Shown one piece after another: positions 1-9,748 of a DNA stretch of 64,000 nucleotides. This DNA is from Wurfbainia villosa. Taxonomy: Eukaryota; Streptophyta; Magnoliopsida; Zingiberales; Zingiberaceae. The DNA lies in contig CM045988.1 in the NCBI GenBank assembly GCA_025175895.1, forward strand, positions 14,475,647 through 14,539,646, in the 5' to 3' direction. How positions within the stretch are numbered: position 1 is the stretch's first letter; every line of letters begins with the position of its first letter. The notes beneath the pieces were generated by a model. That model ran no database searches. It was not told the origin of the DNA and saw only the letters and a program-made list of their open reading frames with translations. The translations under genes and the position numbers were made by a program.

Positions 1-268
1 TGCTTGAAATATGCTTCACTTGTAGGAACATATACATGAGACATACTATACTAAACTTGTAAACATTGTGCTTTGGTTAACTTTCGAAACCATATATACA
101 TATATACTTTAAAATACTAATCATCCTTGTTTGGGCAGGCCAGCATTGTACCAACTTTGCACGCAACCCTAATAGAATTCGGGGTAGCTAGCCACCGAAC
201 TTATTAGGGCAACTTAACTTTCAAGGGTGGTCTAGGGCCAGTGGGCGATCTAAGAGCCCGGTACATGC
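1..268 (-). mobile_element. TEK1, distal piece of a Tekay/Del-like LTR, cut by the window edge
   Basis: This is non-coding DNA that I join to 6738-8981 as one minus-strand LTR split by SIR1. Read on the minus strand it has landmarks in the same order as the TEK2 LTR near 26730-26830: a box like CTATTAGGTTCG, then a box like TGGTACAATGC followed by a GGCC-rich stretch. No ORF of interest is present. The terminal end of this LTR lies to the left of the window, so I cannot tell whether it is a solo LTR or part of a full element. Homology is by eye and moderate. Confidence 0.6.
264..268. repeat. Left target site duplication of SIR1 (CATGC)
   Basis: CATGC abuts the TG start of the left LTR and is repeated exactly after the CA end of the right LTR at 6733-6737. 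Five bases is the normal duplication length for plant Copia integrases. Confidence 0.93.
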
Positions 269-1525
269 TGTTGGATCGAAAGTGTCGCTAGAGGGGGGGG
301 GGTGAATAGCGATACGATGTCGTTAAAAAACTTTTGCAATAAGTAAAAAGCAAGTAGAGAGTGCACAGCGGAAATATAAAGTAGACAAGATATTTTTACG
401 TGGTTCACAATCTTTCGATTGCTAATCCACGGCCCTAGTGATCCTTGATCACGTACGGAGGGCAATTCACTAAAACCACTCCTCCTCGTTGGAGGTAGGA
501 GCAACGATTACAAAAAGAAATCAAGGCAAAGGGACACTCCCCCTTTCCTTGTTACGATTAAAGCACAAAGACAATTTAAAGAAGTAGAACTTAAATAAAT
601 ATACCGACAACTCTTATAAGTAGAAGATGTAGCTTTCGTTGTCGGCGGCACTTCGTCGTAGCAAATGTGAGTAGTAGTAGCGGAGTTACGACGGCGTGTT
701 GAGAGCTCTTGAATTCTTGTTATTTGCTTGGCTTGAACATGTCTATTTATGGATATTGATCTATGAATTTAGACATAGGTAGTGTCCAAGGTGAGGTTCT
801 TATCCCAACACAAGGATGAGGTGTTTCAACCAACCACCTTGTGCCACCTCAAGGAAGCCTTCACGCCAAGAAGAAGAAGCCATCCAACTTGTGCCACATC
901 ATGGGAGCCAACCATCTTGTGCCACCTCAAGGAGGCCTTCACGCCAAGAAGAAGAAGCCATCCAACTTGTGCCACATCAAGGGAGCCAACCATCTTGTGC
1001 CACCTCAAGGAGGCCTTCACGTAAACTCAAGGATGAGGTCCAAGCTTGGTGATGGTTTGGATGTCCACCTTGATGCCACATCACCCTTTGTACCAAAACA
1101 CGAGTCAAGTCCATTCTCGAGGTGGAACTAGACTAGCAGCTGTAGTAGACCGTCAAAGGGTTTTGGACCGCAGATACAAGTTAGCTTAAAATATAAAGTA
1201 CGATGGTTCTAACCATCCGATCTCGACCTAGACCTTCCATTGGAGGTATTGGGTGGATCTACGCTTAACGACCTTGCTTCGCTTTCACACGAGCTTACCT
1301 TGTAGCCTCGCTTCCGGTCTTCACCCGAGTACCTCGGCTTCCTCCGAAGTCCCTCTGGCGTTGCCCGACCACCTCGGTTCCCACCGGGTGTCGCAGACCT
1401 TCCGCTCAACTTTAGCATTTCTGCACACTTAATTGAGCTCGTAAGATAAAAAATATACCCTTAACTATTGAGCCTTTTGCCATAATCAAAATACCGGTTC
1501 GACTTTGGTGCCCACTGCACCAACA
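269..1525 (-). repeat. SIR1 3' LTR (left copy)
   Basis: It starts TGTTGGATCG and ends GCACCAACA on the plus strand and matches 5446-6732 base for base over long stretches. It is 1257 bp against 1287 bp for the right copy; most of the difference is a loss of about 30 bp around 1105-1165. A run of about ten G lies near 292-302. The body holds a 78-bp tandem repeat. Confidence 0.93.
839..1032. repeat. 78-bp tandem repeat inside the SIR1 left LTR
   Basis: Units begin TTGTGCCACCTCAAGGA at 839, 917 and 995, giving a 78-bp period and about 2.5 copies. Because 78 is a multiple of three, the array stays open in several frames and makes spurious ORFs on both strands. Confidence 0.9.
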
Positions 1526-1540
1526 ATCTCCCCCTTTTTG
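1526..1540 (-). other. SIR1 polypurine tract
   Basis: On the minus strand a run of A and G (AAAAAGGGGGAGAT) directly precedes the LTR. This is the usual plus-strand DNA primer of a Copia element and fixes the minus orientation. Confidence 0.88.
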
Positions 1541-1590
1541 ATTCATGGCAAACCGACACAAAAGTTAAGGAAAAATTAAGCATAACAGTA

Positions 1591-1785
1591 AGCTAGCATA
1601 ATGATTAAGCATGAATGAGCTAGCATAAAGATTAAATATGAATGAGCTAGCATAATGATTAAGCATGAATGAGCTAGCATAATGATTAAATATGAATGAG
1701 CTAGCATAATGATTAAATATGAATGAGCTAGCATAATGATTAAGTATGAATGAGCTAGCATAATGATTAAGTATGAGTGAGAAAT
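1591..1785. repeat. 27-bp minisatellite in the SIR1 3' untranslated region
   Basis: About seven copies of a 27-bp unit around AGCTAGCATAATGATTAA lie just inside the left LTR, between the RNase H remnant and the purine tract. The units differ by one or two bases. The stretch 1786-2143 that follows is AT- and CT-rich sequence with no coding signal I can support. Confidence 0.9.
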
Positions 1786-2143
1786 ATTATTGTTCCAAGT
1801 TCTCCCCTTTGAGGTAACCTCCCCCTTGACCGAAGGTGAGTTCTTGAAAAATAATTTTTACTCCCCCTTAATAGTTGCTTAAGTAAACGGAATTACTTAA
1901 TATAAAAGGTAATAATTTTGTTTACTTTCTTCCCCTTTAATTTTGGTTAATTTTGGTTACTTTTGTGACTTTCTCCCCCTTTTGCCTTAACTCAAAAAGT
2001 TTGTAAATATATTTTAGGGTTTGTAAGTCCAAGCAAGTTCCCAATATGATTTCTAAGGTAAGACTTAGGCTAAATTCATAAAAAGAAGCAAAAATAGAGT
2101 ACATATATAGAAAAATTTAAATCCTACTCTATTACGCACATAC

Positions 2144-2990
2144 CTAACTTTTAATGTTGTTAAAGATTAAGCTAAAGTCTTGGAGAGTGTGCTTCATCCA
2201 CAGGAGCTGAGAGACACACTCACCCATCGCAAGCGATTCGGTGGTGGTAGATAAGGCAACGCAATGTCGCTTCCTCTGCACTAACTCTTGGCATACTAAA
2301 CATCGAGCGAAAAATCTACTATATCTCTCTTTACTGTTTCTACCAAAGATAAATGTTTCAAATCTTAAGTCTAAGGACATGGTCGTTTATCTAGATTTTG
2401 AATCCGGAGGTTGGTACGTAAACTTCTTCCTTAATGTATCCATTCAAAAATGCTGACTTGACATCCATTTGAAACAATTTAAAACCTCGATGTGCGATAT
2501 GCTAACAACATTCGGATGGACTCTAGTCTTGCTACGGGGGCGTAGGTCTCATCGTAATCTAAACCTTCGACTTGACTAAACCCTTTTGCGACTAACCTGG
2601 CTTTATTTCTAACTACTTCACCTTTATCATCAAGTTTATTTCGAAATACCCACCAATAATTGATTTTTCTTTAGGTGGTGGTACTAATTCCCAGACTTCA
2701 TTTCTAGTGAATTGAGCTAGCTCTTCTTGCATAGCAATAATCCAGTCGGGATCAAGAAGTGCTTGTTCAATAGTTTTGGGTTCGATTTTGGAAATTAACG
2801 AGATTTGACTAAGGTTTCGGTATGAAGCTCTAGTTCGAACCCCTAAATTTGGATCACCTATAACTTGATTGATAGGATGACTTGGGTGAGTTCTAGTTTG
2901 ACTTGGGTTAGAGTCATCTATCACTTGGTCGATAGGATGACTTGGGTTAGGACGAGATTCAAGTTCAAGATCAGAGTCGGGTTCGCTATA
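2144..2990 (-). pseudogene. SIR1 pol remnant: linker, start of reverse transcriptase, end of RNase H
   Basis: Reading down from 2990, the minus strand encodes the charged linker before reverse transcriptase, then the domain start (PDWIIAMQEELAQFTRNEVW and VPPPKEKSIIG near 2660-2760). A weaker stretch around 2410-2520 still reads FQMDVKSAFLNGYIKEEVY. The frame then jumps, without the YVDD palm motif, to RNase H (HCVALSTTTES, LLWMKHTLQDF near 2160-2290). Roughly the central 1 kb of reverse transcriptase is gone and several frameshifts and stops are present. In Copia elements this region copies RNA into DNA and removes the RNA; this copy cannot do so. The RNase H wording fits the Sirevirus lineage. 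Confidence 0.85.
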
Positions 2991-3534
2991 AGTTGATTTG
3001 CTAGTTGGTTTTGTTAAGGATTGAACGAGTTCGTGTCCTTAAATCGAAAACTATATTAATGGTTTCTTCGACTCTTATGTGTAGGATCAATGGAATTACT
3101 AAAGGGTTGTTTGTAAGTTTTTAAACCTAAATCATCTCACTAATATCTACATGATCAAAACATGTTATTCCTATGTGTTACTGTGAGATGACTTTCAATT
3201 TTACTTGATTAATTTTAATGAATTTAAATTAACCAACATTAGGTTAGATTCGGATTTAGTCTAAGCTCATCAAGTAATCTTTTCAAGAGATTAGCTTCCA
3301 GGTCGTGGCGAGGCACAGAGGCCTTCTTTGATCGGAACAACGACCACTTCCTTAGACAAAGCTAATTTCAAGAAATTGATAACTCGACTTACTTGAGACT
3401 ACGTCTTGGTCTAACTAGTTATTTTTGAAAAGAGGCTCCCGAGGCTCAATCTTTCGTAGGATTTTAGTTGGTTTATTTTTGAAAAGAGGCTCCCGAGGCT
3501 CAATCTTTTAGAGGATTTTAGTTGGTTATGAGTC
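2991..3534 (-). other. SIR1 internal gap without recognisable coding sequence
   Basis: Protease and integrase should lie here in a full Sirevirus, but I see neither a D-[ST]-G protease motif nor the integrase HHCC or DDE residues. The stretch is about 540 bp, so most of the roughly 2 kb expected is deleted. A 55-bp direct duplication sits at 3420-3527, with GAGGCTCCCGAGGCTCAATC seen twice. Confidence 0.7.
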
Positions 3535-4281
3535 CTATCTAACCATTCTAAAAATAAAGGAAAAACTAAGCATGCAATTTCTAAGACTTAACAAAAATAC
3601 ATTTTGTATTGGCTCCCCTGGACCATTGAATCGAGTGGGTCTATTCACATAGTGAATTTGGTCCTTGGGAACCCAATACATGTTAGATCCTAAAGTTGAA
3701 ATCAAAGTGGTCTTAGGGACCCATGCTTGGACATTTTTCTTATGTTGGTTTACTATAGACATATATGACTTATTGGTTGTATTTGAGTTAAACCCGAGTC
3801 CGGCCTTGTTGTACACGACCCTTTGTGATCCAAGTAAGAGGTCAAGTCCCTTGGATCCCAAAGTGAACCTTTCCAACGTGTTCCTAAGGTCTTCGACTTG
3901 TGTTTTCAAAAGCGAGTTCTCAACTTCAAGCTTTTCAACTTGAGTTGAGTCCTCCTCTTGAATACGAGTAGTCGAAGAGGTTAGGGAGACCTCATGTTTG
4001 AGAAGGTTAACCTCCTCAATTAGGGTCTCGACCTTGGACTCGGACTTAGCTAGTTTCTTATTTAAAAATTTAATTGCACCATACAAAGTATTAAGTAACG
4101 ACCGACTTACCCTTAATGATTCTTTTGAACCGGATACGGATCCGTGGCTTGTCTTGAATGGAAGCTCATCATCGGATTCAGACTCGGACTCTTCTTCGGT
4201 TTCGGAGTCGTGCTCGGTCGGCTTGGCCATTAGAGCTTGATATCGCCTTCTTCCTCCGAAACAACTCCTCCCAAGTAGCAT
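3535..4281 (-). pseudogene. SIR1 gag, C-terminal coiled-coil part
   Basis: This is a 248-codon open frame on the minus strand. Residues about 20-45 are rich in Glu, Ser and Asp. Residues about 55-140 show heptad-like Leu/Val/Lys/Glu spacing typical of a coiled coil. The motif SQRVVYNKAGLGF follows, which in Sireviruses lies near the gag C-terminus. Gag forms the particle that carries the element RNA, and the coiled coil is the usual self-assembly surface. It is out of frame with the N-terminal part at 4481-5065. The 200 bases between hold a Lys/Arg/Pro-rich basic linker with frameshifts, and I do not see an intact CCHC knuckle. The first methionine of this frame is not a real start. Confidence 0.75.
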
Positions 4282-4480
4282 TTAGCGCTTTCTTGGTCAT
4301 CTTCGAACTAGATTGACTAGTTCGGATTCTATTTCGAGTCTACTTCCGATTCGGACTCGCCTTCTTCCTTCGGGGTGGCTTGCTTGCGGGCTTCTTCTTC
4401 TTGGAACCGCAACTAACGCAATACTCTTCTCGGCCCGACCACGTTAGTTTGCTCATGTAATTCAAGTTCAAAACAATTGC

Positions 4481-5065
4481 CTAACCTAATTTTAGAAAGG
4501 TCTTGGAGACCTTGTAGGCATCGACCATGGATGCCCACAAGGTGGTCCTAGGAAACGAGTTAAGAGAATACCTGATAAGGTCGCGATTCTCGACCTTTTG
4601 TCCGATGGCATGGAGTTGGTTGACGATGTCTTGGATACGAGCATGTAGTTGAGTTGTGGTCTCGTTTTCCTGCATTTTCAAGTTATACAATTTATTTAAA
4701 AGTAAATCTCTTTTACATACCTTCGTGTCGTCGGTGCCTTCGTATAGTTCCACTAGCTTGGTCCATAAGTCCTTTGCACTAATGAAGGGGCCGACGCGGT
4801 TGAGCTCTTCCTTGGACAACCCACATTGCAAGATTTGAGTTGCCTTGGCATCGGCTTCTACTTGTTTTTTCATGGAATTTGACCATTGATCGTAACCCAA
4901 AGATTCACTATCTTCATTAATAGGAAGTGTGAAACCGGTTTGGATTACGATCCACATCTCGATTTGGGTTTTAAGAAAGCATTCCATCCGACCCTTCCAA
5001 TAACGAAAGTCATTACCGTTGTAAAACGGGGGTCGGGCGGTGCTAAACCCTTCGAGATGGGCCAT
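4481..5065 (-). pseudogene. SIR1 gag, N-terminal part (UBN2-type)
   Basis: This 194-codon minus-strand frame starts at an ATG about 370 bp inside the right LTR, the normal position for gag. Near residue 12 it reads PPFYNGNDFRYWKGRM, the conserved start of Copia gag. Then come a helical domain with SAKDLWTKLVELYEG (about residue 95) and QENETTTQLHARIQDIVNQL (about 135). The frame is lost after residue 190 and coding continues in another frame to 3535. This capsid part is the best preserved gene of SIR1, yet it lacks its C-terminus in frame. The 5' leader at 5066-5431 is A-rich and non-coding. Confidence 0.85.
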
Positions 5066-5431
5066 TTAAAAACAAGAAGAAGAACGACGAAAAGAATCTT
5101 GCAAAACACACACGGAAAGAATATTCCAAGACTTTCGTCTTGGATTAGTAGTGCGGGAAGTAAAAAAAAAGATATATAAAATGTAACTTGCAAAAAGAAA
5201 TAAACAATCAAATGCGAATGTCGTTGAAGTTCCGGAGGACAACCTTACTCGGGATCTAACCCGAAGGACAACCTTATCCGGATCCTAAAGCCTCTAATGC
5301 AATTCTATATGTAGGAGAAGATAAGCAAGTTAAATAATTATACGAAAACAGAAATAAATAAATAAAAAATCTGAAAAAAAAAAAGAAAAACAAAGCTAGA
5401 TTGGTGGTTTCACCGAATCTTAGCGCCCCCG

Positions 5432-5443
5432 GCTCTGATACCA
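5432..5443 (-). other. SIR1 primer binding site (initiator Met tRNA)
   Basis: The minus strand reads TGGTATCAGAGC, complementary to the 3' end of plant initiator methionine tRNA, two bases from the LTR end. Confidence 0.93.
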
Positions 5444-5445
5444 AT

Positions 5446-6732
5446 TGTTGGATCGAAAGTGTCGCTAGAGGGGGGGGGGGGTGAATAGCGATACGGTGTC
5501 GTTAAAAACTTTTGCAATAAGTAAAAAGCAAGTAGAGAATGCACAGCGGAAATATAAAGGAGACAAGATATTTTTACGTGGTTCACAATCTTTCGATTGC
5601 TAATCCACGGCCCTAGTGATCCTTGATCACGTACGGAGGGCAATTCACTAAAACCACTCCTCCTCGTTGGAGGTAGGAGCAACGATTACAAAAAGAAATC
5701 AAGGCAAAGGGACACTCCCCCTTTCCTTGTTACGATTAAAGCACAAAGACAATTTAAAGAAGTAGAACTTAAATAAATATACCGACAACTCTTATAAGTA
5801 GAAGATGTAGCTTTCGTTGTCGGGGCACTTCGTCAGAGCAAATGTGAGTAGTAGTAGCGGAGTTACGACGGCGTGTTGAGAGCTCTTGAATTCTTGTTAT
5901 TTGCTTGGCTTGAACATGTCTATTTATGGATATTGATCTATGAATTTAGACATAGGTAGTGTCCAAGGTGAGGTTCTTATCCCAACACAAGGATGAGGTG
6001 TTTCAACCAACCACCTTGTGCCACCTCAAGGAAGCCTTCACGCCAAGAAGAAGAAGCCATCCAACTTGTGCCACATCATGGGAGCCAACCATCTTGTGCC
6101 ACCTGAAGGAGGCCTTCACGCCAAGAAGAAGAAGCCATCCAACTTGTGCCACATCAAGGGAGCCAACCATCTTGTGCCACCTCAAGGAGGCCTTCACGCC
6201 AACTCAAGGATGAGGTCCAAGCTTGGTGATGGTTTGGATGTCCACCTTGATGCCACATCACCCTTTGTACCAAAACACGAGTCAAGTCCAAATTCACCCC
6301 CTGTCCAGCGATTCTCGAGGCTGGAACTAGACTAGCAGTTGACTGTAGTAGACGACTGGTCAAAGGGTTTTGGACTGCAGTACAAGTTAGCTTAAAATAT
6401 AAAGTACGATGGTTCTAACCATCTGATCTCAACCTAGACCTTCCATTGGAGGTATTGGGTCGGATCTACGCTTAACGACCTTGCTTCGCTTTCACACGAG
6501 CTTACCTTGTAGCCTCGCTTCCGGTCTTCACCCGAGTACCTCGGCTTCCTCCGAAGTCCCTCTGGCGTTGCCCGACCACCTCGGTTCCCACCGGGTGTCG
6601 CAGACCTTCCGCTCAACTTTAGCATTTCTGCACACTTAATTGAGCTCGTAAGATAACAAATATACCCTTAACTATTGAGCCTTTTGCCATAATCAAAATA
6701 CCGGTTCGACTTTGGTGCCCACTGCACCAACA
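5446..6732 (-). repeat. SIR1 5' LTR (right copy)
   Basis: It runs from TGTTGGATCG to GCACCAACA on the plus strand and is the longer of the pair (1287 bp). Apart from the indel noted in the left copy, differences are scattered single bases, so the insertion is fairly recent. The start of transcription should lie here, on the minus strand, but I could not pick one TATA box with confidence. Confidence 0.93.
6016..6200. repeat. 78-bp tandem repeat inside the SIR1 right LTR
   Basis: The same array as in the left LTR, with units at 6016, 6094 and 6172. The equal copy number in both LTRs means the array existed before insertion. Confidence 0.9.
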
Positions 6733-6737
6733 CATGC
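6733..6737. repeat. Right target site duplication of SIR1 (CATGC)
   Basis: Exact repeat of 264-268. Confidence 0.93.
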
Positions 6738-6786
6738 CACTTCAAAGTAAAATACTTCCTTTATATATGACTTACTTATTCTTTTT

Positions 6787-8060
6787 CATTTAATGAGTAT
6801 TTTACATGATCATAGCCAGAACCCATATAGGAAGCCTTTCAAGACATTTGATCATGCTCTTTGTCCCCAAAACTCGTAGGGGAAGCATCTTGTGATCTTT
6901 ACGTCTTGCTTCCAATGACATATTCAAAGTAAAAATACTTCCTTTATATATGACTTACTGATCTTTGTCATTTATCAAACATTTAACATGTTCATACTCC
7001 CAAAACTCATATAGGAAGCCTTTCAAGACCTGCGATCATGCTCTTTGTCCCCAAAACTTATAGGGGAAGCATCTTTGCGATCTTATGTCTTGCTTCAACA
7101 TGAAATATACCTATAAATATATATGACCTACTGATTTTGTCATTTAACCAACATGTAACATGCTCATACTCCCAAAACTCATATAGGGAGCCTTTCAAGA
7201 TATTTAATCATGTTCTTTGTCCCCAAAACTCGTAGGGGAAGCCTCTTTGAAATCTCTACATCTTGCCCCACGAGAAATATACCTAAAATACCTAAAAATC
7301 CAACCAAGGATAATCTGGACAGAACCTACAAATCTGAATAAAACATGATACTAGAAGCTAGATGTGCAAATCAAAGAGTTACTTATGCTATAGGTGAGAT
7401 AGCATCCTAGTGATCTTATGTCTTGCTTAAAACAAAATATACCTTACCTATAAGTCTAAACACACCCATATAATCTGATAAAAACATATTTTTGTCATTT
7501 AACAAGTATTTTACATGATCATACTCAAAACCCCATATAAGAAGCCTTTCAAGACATTCGATCATGCTCTTTGTCCCCAAAACTCATAAGGGAAGCATCT
7601 TCGCGATCTTTACATCTTGCTTCCAATGAAATATACTTAAAATACCTAAAAGTCCAAACAAACTTAATCTGGACAGAACATATAAATCCAAATAAAACAT
7701 GATAATAGAACCTAGATGGGCAAATCAAAGAGTTACTTATGCTATGGGTGAGAGATAGCATCCCAGTGATCTTATGTCTTGCTTAAAACAAAATATACCT
7801 TACCTATAAGTCTAAACACACCCATATAATCTGATAAAAACATATTTTTGTCATTTAACAAGTATTTTACATGATCATACTCAAAACCCTTATAGGAAGC
7901 CTTTCAAGACATTCGATCATGCTCTTTGTCCCCAAAACTCGTAGGGGAAGCATCTTTGCGATCTTTACATCTTGGTTCCAATGAAATATACTTAAAATAC
8001 CTAAAATTCCAAACAAACTTAATCTGTAAAGAACATATAATTCCAAATAAAACATGATAA
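6787..8060. repeat. Diverged tandem repeats in TEK1 (about 175/355 bp)
   Basis: Blocks containing a CATTTAAC-ATTTTACATGATCATA type box, then AAGCCTTTCAAGACATTCG, CTCTTTGTCCCCAAAACTC and GGGGAAGCATCTT recur near 6787, 6970, 7141, 7495 and 7851. The last two are about 356 bp apart and very alike; the earlier ones are about 175 bp apart and more diverged. This suggests one half-unit array later duplicated as a pair. Confidence 0.8.
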
Positions 8061-8810
8061 TAGAACCTAGATGGGCAAATCAAAGAGTTACTTATACTCT
8101 AGGTGAGAAATAACATCTTGGTGATCTTAGATCTTGCTTAAAAAGACCTATACATCAACTATAAATCTGATCACACACATATATCATTTGATCCAAAAAT
8201 ATAATCTTCAAAACATATGAAAAGAAACTATATAAAACAATCGAAGAACTACTTATACTGCAGGTGAGAGATACTTACATCCTCTCACTATCGTACTAGT
8301 ATACCGCTAGGGTTTTTGGTGAGATGAAGACCTTGCCTTGTTCTTTAGCCTTAGGAGTGATCCTCTAGCATATACTAAGCTTGTGAGAAGATTCCCTTGA
8401 ATCCCTCTCAAGAACACCAAAACAAGGACCTTAGGGTTTCGGATGGGGAGGGAGGAAGGAGGTGGAGTTTGATCCTCTAGCAAACACCAAGCCTTGTGAG
8501 AAACTCTCCTTAAAAACCCCTCTTAAGAATCCCCACACAAGGATCCCTATAGCTTGGGATGGAAAAAGGGAGGAAGGAGAATGATGAATTTCGGCAAGGA
8601 TGAGGAAGAAGGGAGAAGAAGGAATGTGAAGTGGTTTTTGCTTTCCTTCTCTCTTTAAACTCCCTTTAATCTCAACGTGAATGGCTAGGAAGGTGAAAAG
8701 AAAAGAAAAAAAGACTCTCCATCTTCTCATGGGGAGATGAAACAATTCTTCACCCTCTCGTCTTCTCATTTACCTTCTTTGTATATTCCTTATCTATTCT
8801 AGCCAAGAAT

Positions 8811-8886
8811 TATCCTATGGTCTAGTGGTATCAAGGCTATCTCACAATTAGGAGGTTCATGGTTCAAATCCTACCTATAGAGAACC
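8811..8886 (+). other. tRNA-like module in TEK1 (antisense to the element)
   Basis: TGGTCTAGTGG at 8818-8828 fits the polymerase III A box, and GGTTCAAATCC at 8861-8871 fits the B box, 32 bases apart as in a tRNA gene. A short T run follows at about 8890. The stems do not pair well, so this is not a functional tRNA gene; a tRNA pseudogene or SINE-like head is more likely. A related module lies at the same place in the TEK2 LTRs. Confidence 0.55.
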
Positions 8887-8981
8887 ATATTTTATTTTTA
8901 TTTTATTTTATTTTAAACCTTTTATGGGCGTTAAAAATTATATAATTACTTTGAATAGCTTAAAATTTTATGGGCGTTACA

Positions 8982-9748
8982 CTCCCGTAGGTCCATATGT
9001 ACTCAAGATGATTGGGTACGTAGAAAACCTACAGAGATTTGGATTCCCACTTGGCCAAGAGCTGGCCACTGACTTGATCTTGCAGTCTTTGCCACAAAGC
9101 TATAATCAATTTGTCATGAATTACAACATGAATGAAATTGATAAGCCACTGCCTGAGATGCTCAGCATGTTGAGAACTGTTGAGCTCAACCTTAAGAAGG
9201 GAAAATCTGACACCATTTTGATGGTGCAAAAGAAGAAAGGCAAGGGCAAGCCTAAAGGTAAGGGAAAGTCCCAAGCCAAGGGCAAAGGCAAAGAACTTAA
9301 ACTTAAAGGAGGGGTGGACAAGGAAGGGGCTTGCTTCCACTATAAGGAAGCTGGACCTTTGGGCGTAGCTAAGCTTACGGAAGATCTTAAGAAGAAGAGA
9401 AGTGAGACTTCTACTTCAGGTATAAATGTTATAGAAGTCAATCTATCTATTTCTTCATCATGGGTATTAGATACCGGATGTGCATCTCACATTTGTACCA
9501 ATGTGCAGGCGTTGAGAAATAGCAGGGCATTGACAAAGGGCGAGGTGGACCTACGAGTAGGCAATGGAGCAAGAGTTGCCGCTGTTGTTGTAGGAACTTA
9601 TGATCTATCTCTGCCTACTGGGCTTGTACTAGAATTAGATGAATGTTGTTTTGTGCTTGCTTTAACTAAGAACATAATTTTAGTTTCTTGTTTGGACAAG
9701 AAAGGATTTACATTTATAATAAAGAACAAATATTGTTCAGTTTATTAA
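8982..9748 (+). pseudogene. COP1 gag (C-terminal part) and protease
   Basis: The frame is open from within TEK1, so the apparent start in TEK1 sequence is false; COP1 coding begins at about 8982 with GPYVLKMIGYVENLQ. Gag continues through LQSLPQSYNQFVMNYNMNEI and a Lys/Gly-rich basic tract at about 9235-9300 that binds nucleic acid. The zinc knuckle after it is damaged: CFHY replaces the expected CFHC and the later His and Cys are gone. Protease follows, with the active-site motif WVLDTGCASHIC at about 9460-9490. The frame ends at a TAA at 9746-9748 where a CAA or CAG codon is expected; coding resumes in the same frame at once. Confidence 0.85.

Larger units (their letters stand above)
269..6732 (-). 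mobile_element. SIR1, Sirevirus-type Copia retrotransposon, internally deleted
   Basis: This is a complete LTR-to-LTR element on the minus strand, 6.46 kb long. It has long terminal repeats (269-1525 and 5446-6732), a methionine-tRNA primer site next to the right LTR, a purine tract next to the left LTR, and 5-bp duplications. Only about 3.9 kb lies between the LTRs. Gag is recognisable in two frames, but protease, integrase and most of reverse transcriptase are missing. The Sirevirus call rests on the gag motif FYNGNDFRYWKGRM, the coiled-coil gag extension, and the RNase H stretch around LWMKHTLQDF. The element cannot be autonomous. It inserted into the TEK1 LTR. Confidence 0.9.
6738..8981 (-). 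mobile_element. TEK1, main piece of a Tekay/Del-like LTR
   Basis: On the minus strand this piece begins TGTAACGCCCATAAAATTTT at 8981, closely matching the start of the TEK2 LTR (TGTAACGCCCGTAAAATTCC at 24584). A second shared landmark is the minus-strand equivalent of GCAGGTGAGAGATACTTACATC at 8270-8291 (shown here in two halves: GCAGGTGAGAGA, TACTTACATC), matched in reverse orientation near 25040-25065 in TEK2. Together with 1-268 about 2.5 kb of LTR is visible; TEK2's LTR is 3.38 kb. It contains no credible gene. It ends exactly where COP1 gag sequence begins, so it inserted into COP1. The matching duplication would lie outside the window. Confidence 0.72.

Noticed and set aside
782..1131. 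Overlapping open frames of 64-96 codons on both strands, and the same at 5959-6335
   Set aside because: They are produced by the 78-bp tandem repeat in the SIR1 LTRs; the period is a multiple of three and there is no protein signature.
1576..1785. Possible CRISPR-like array
   Set aside because: The 27-bp units adjoin with no unique spacers, and the setting is a plant retrotransposon; it is a minisatellite.
8431..8769. A 112-codon minus-strand frame with hydrophobic stretches
   Set aside because: It lies inside TEK1 LTR sequence, matches no family I know and has low-complexity CT-rich DNA.
8811..8886. A functional tRNA gene
   Set aside because: A and B boxes are good but acceptor and T stems do not pair, and the copy is part of an LTR. 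Kept only as a tRNA-like module.
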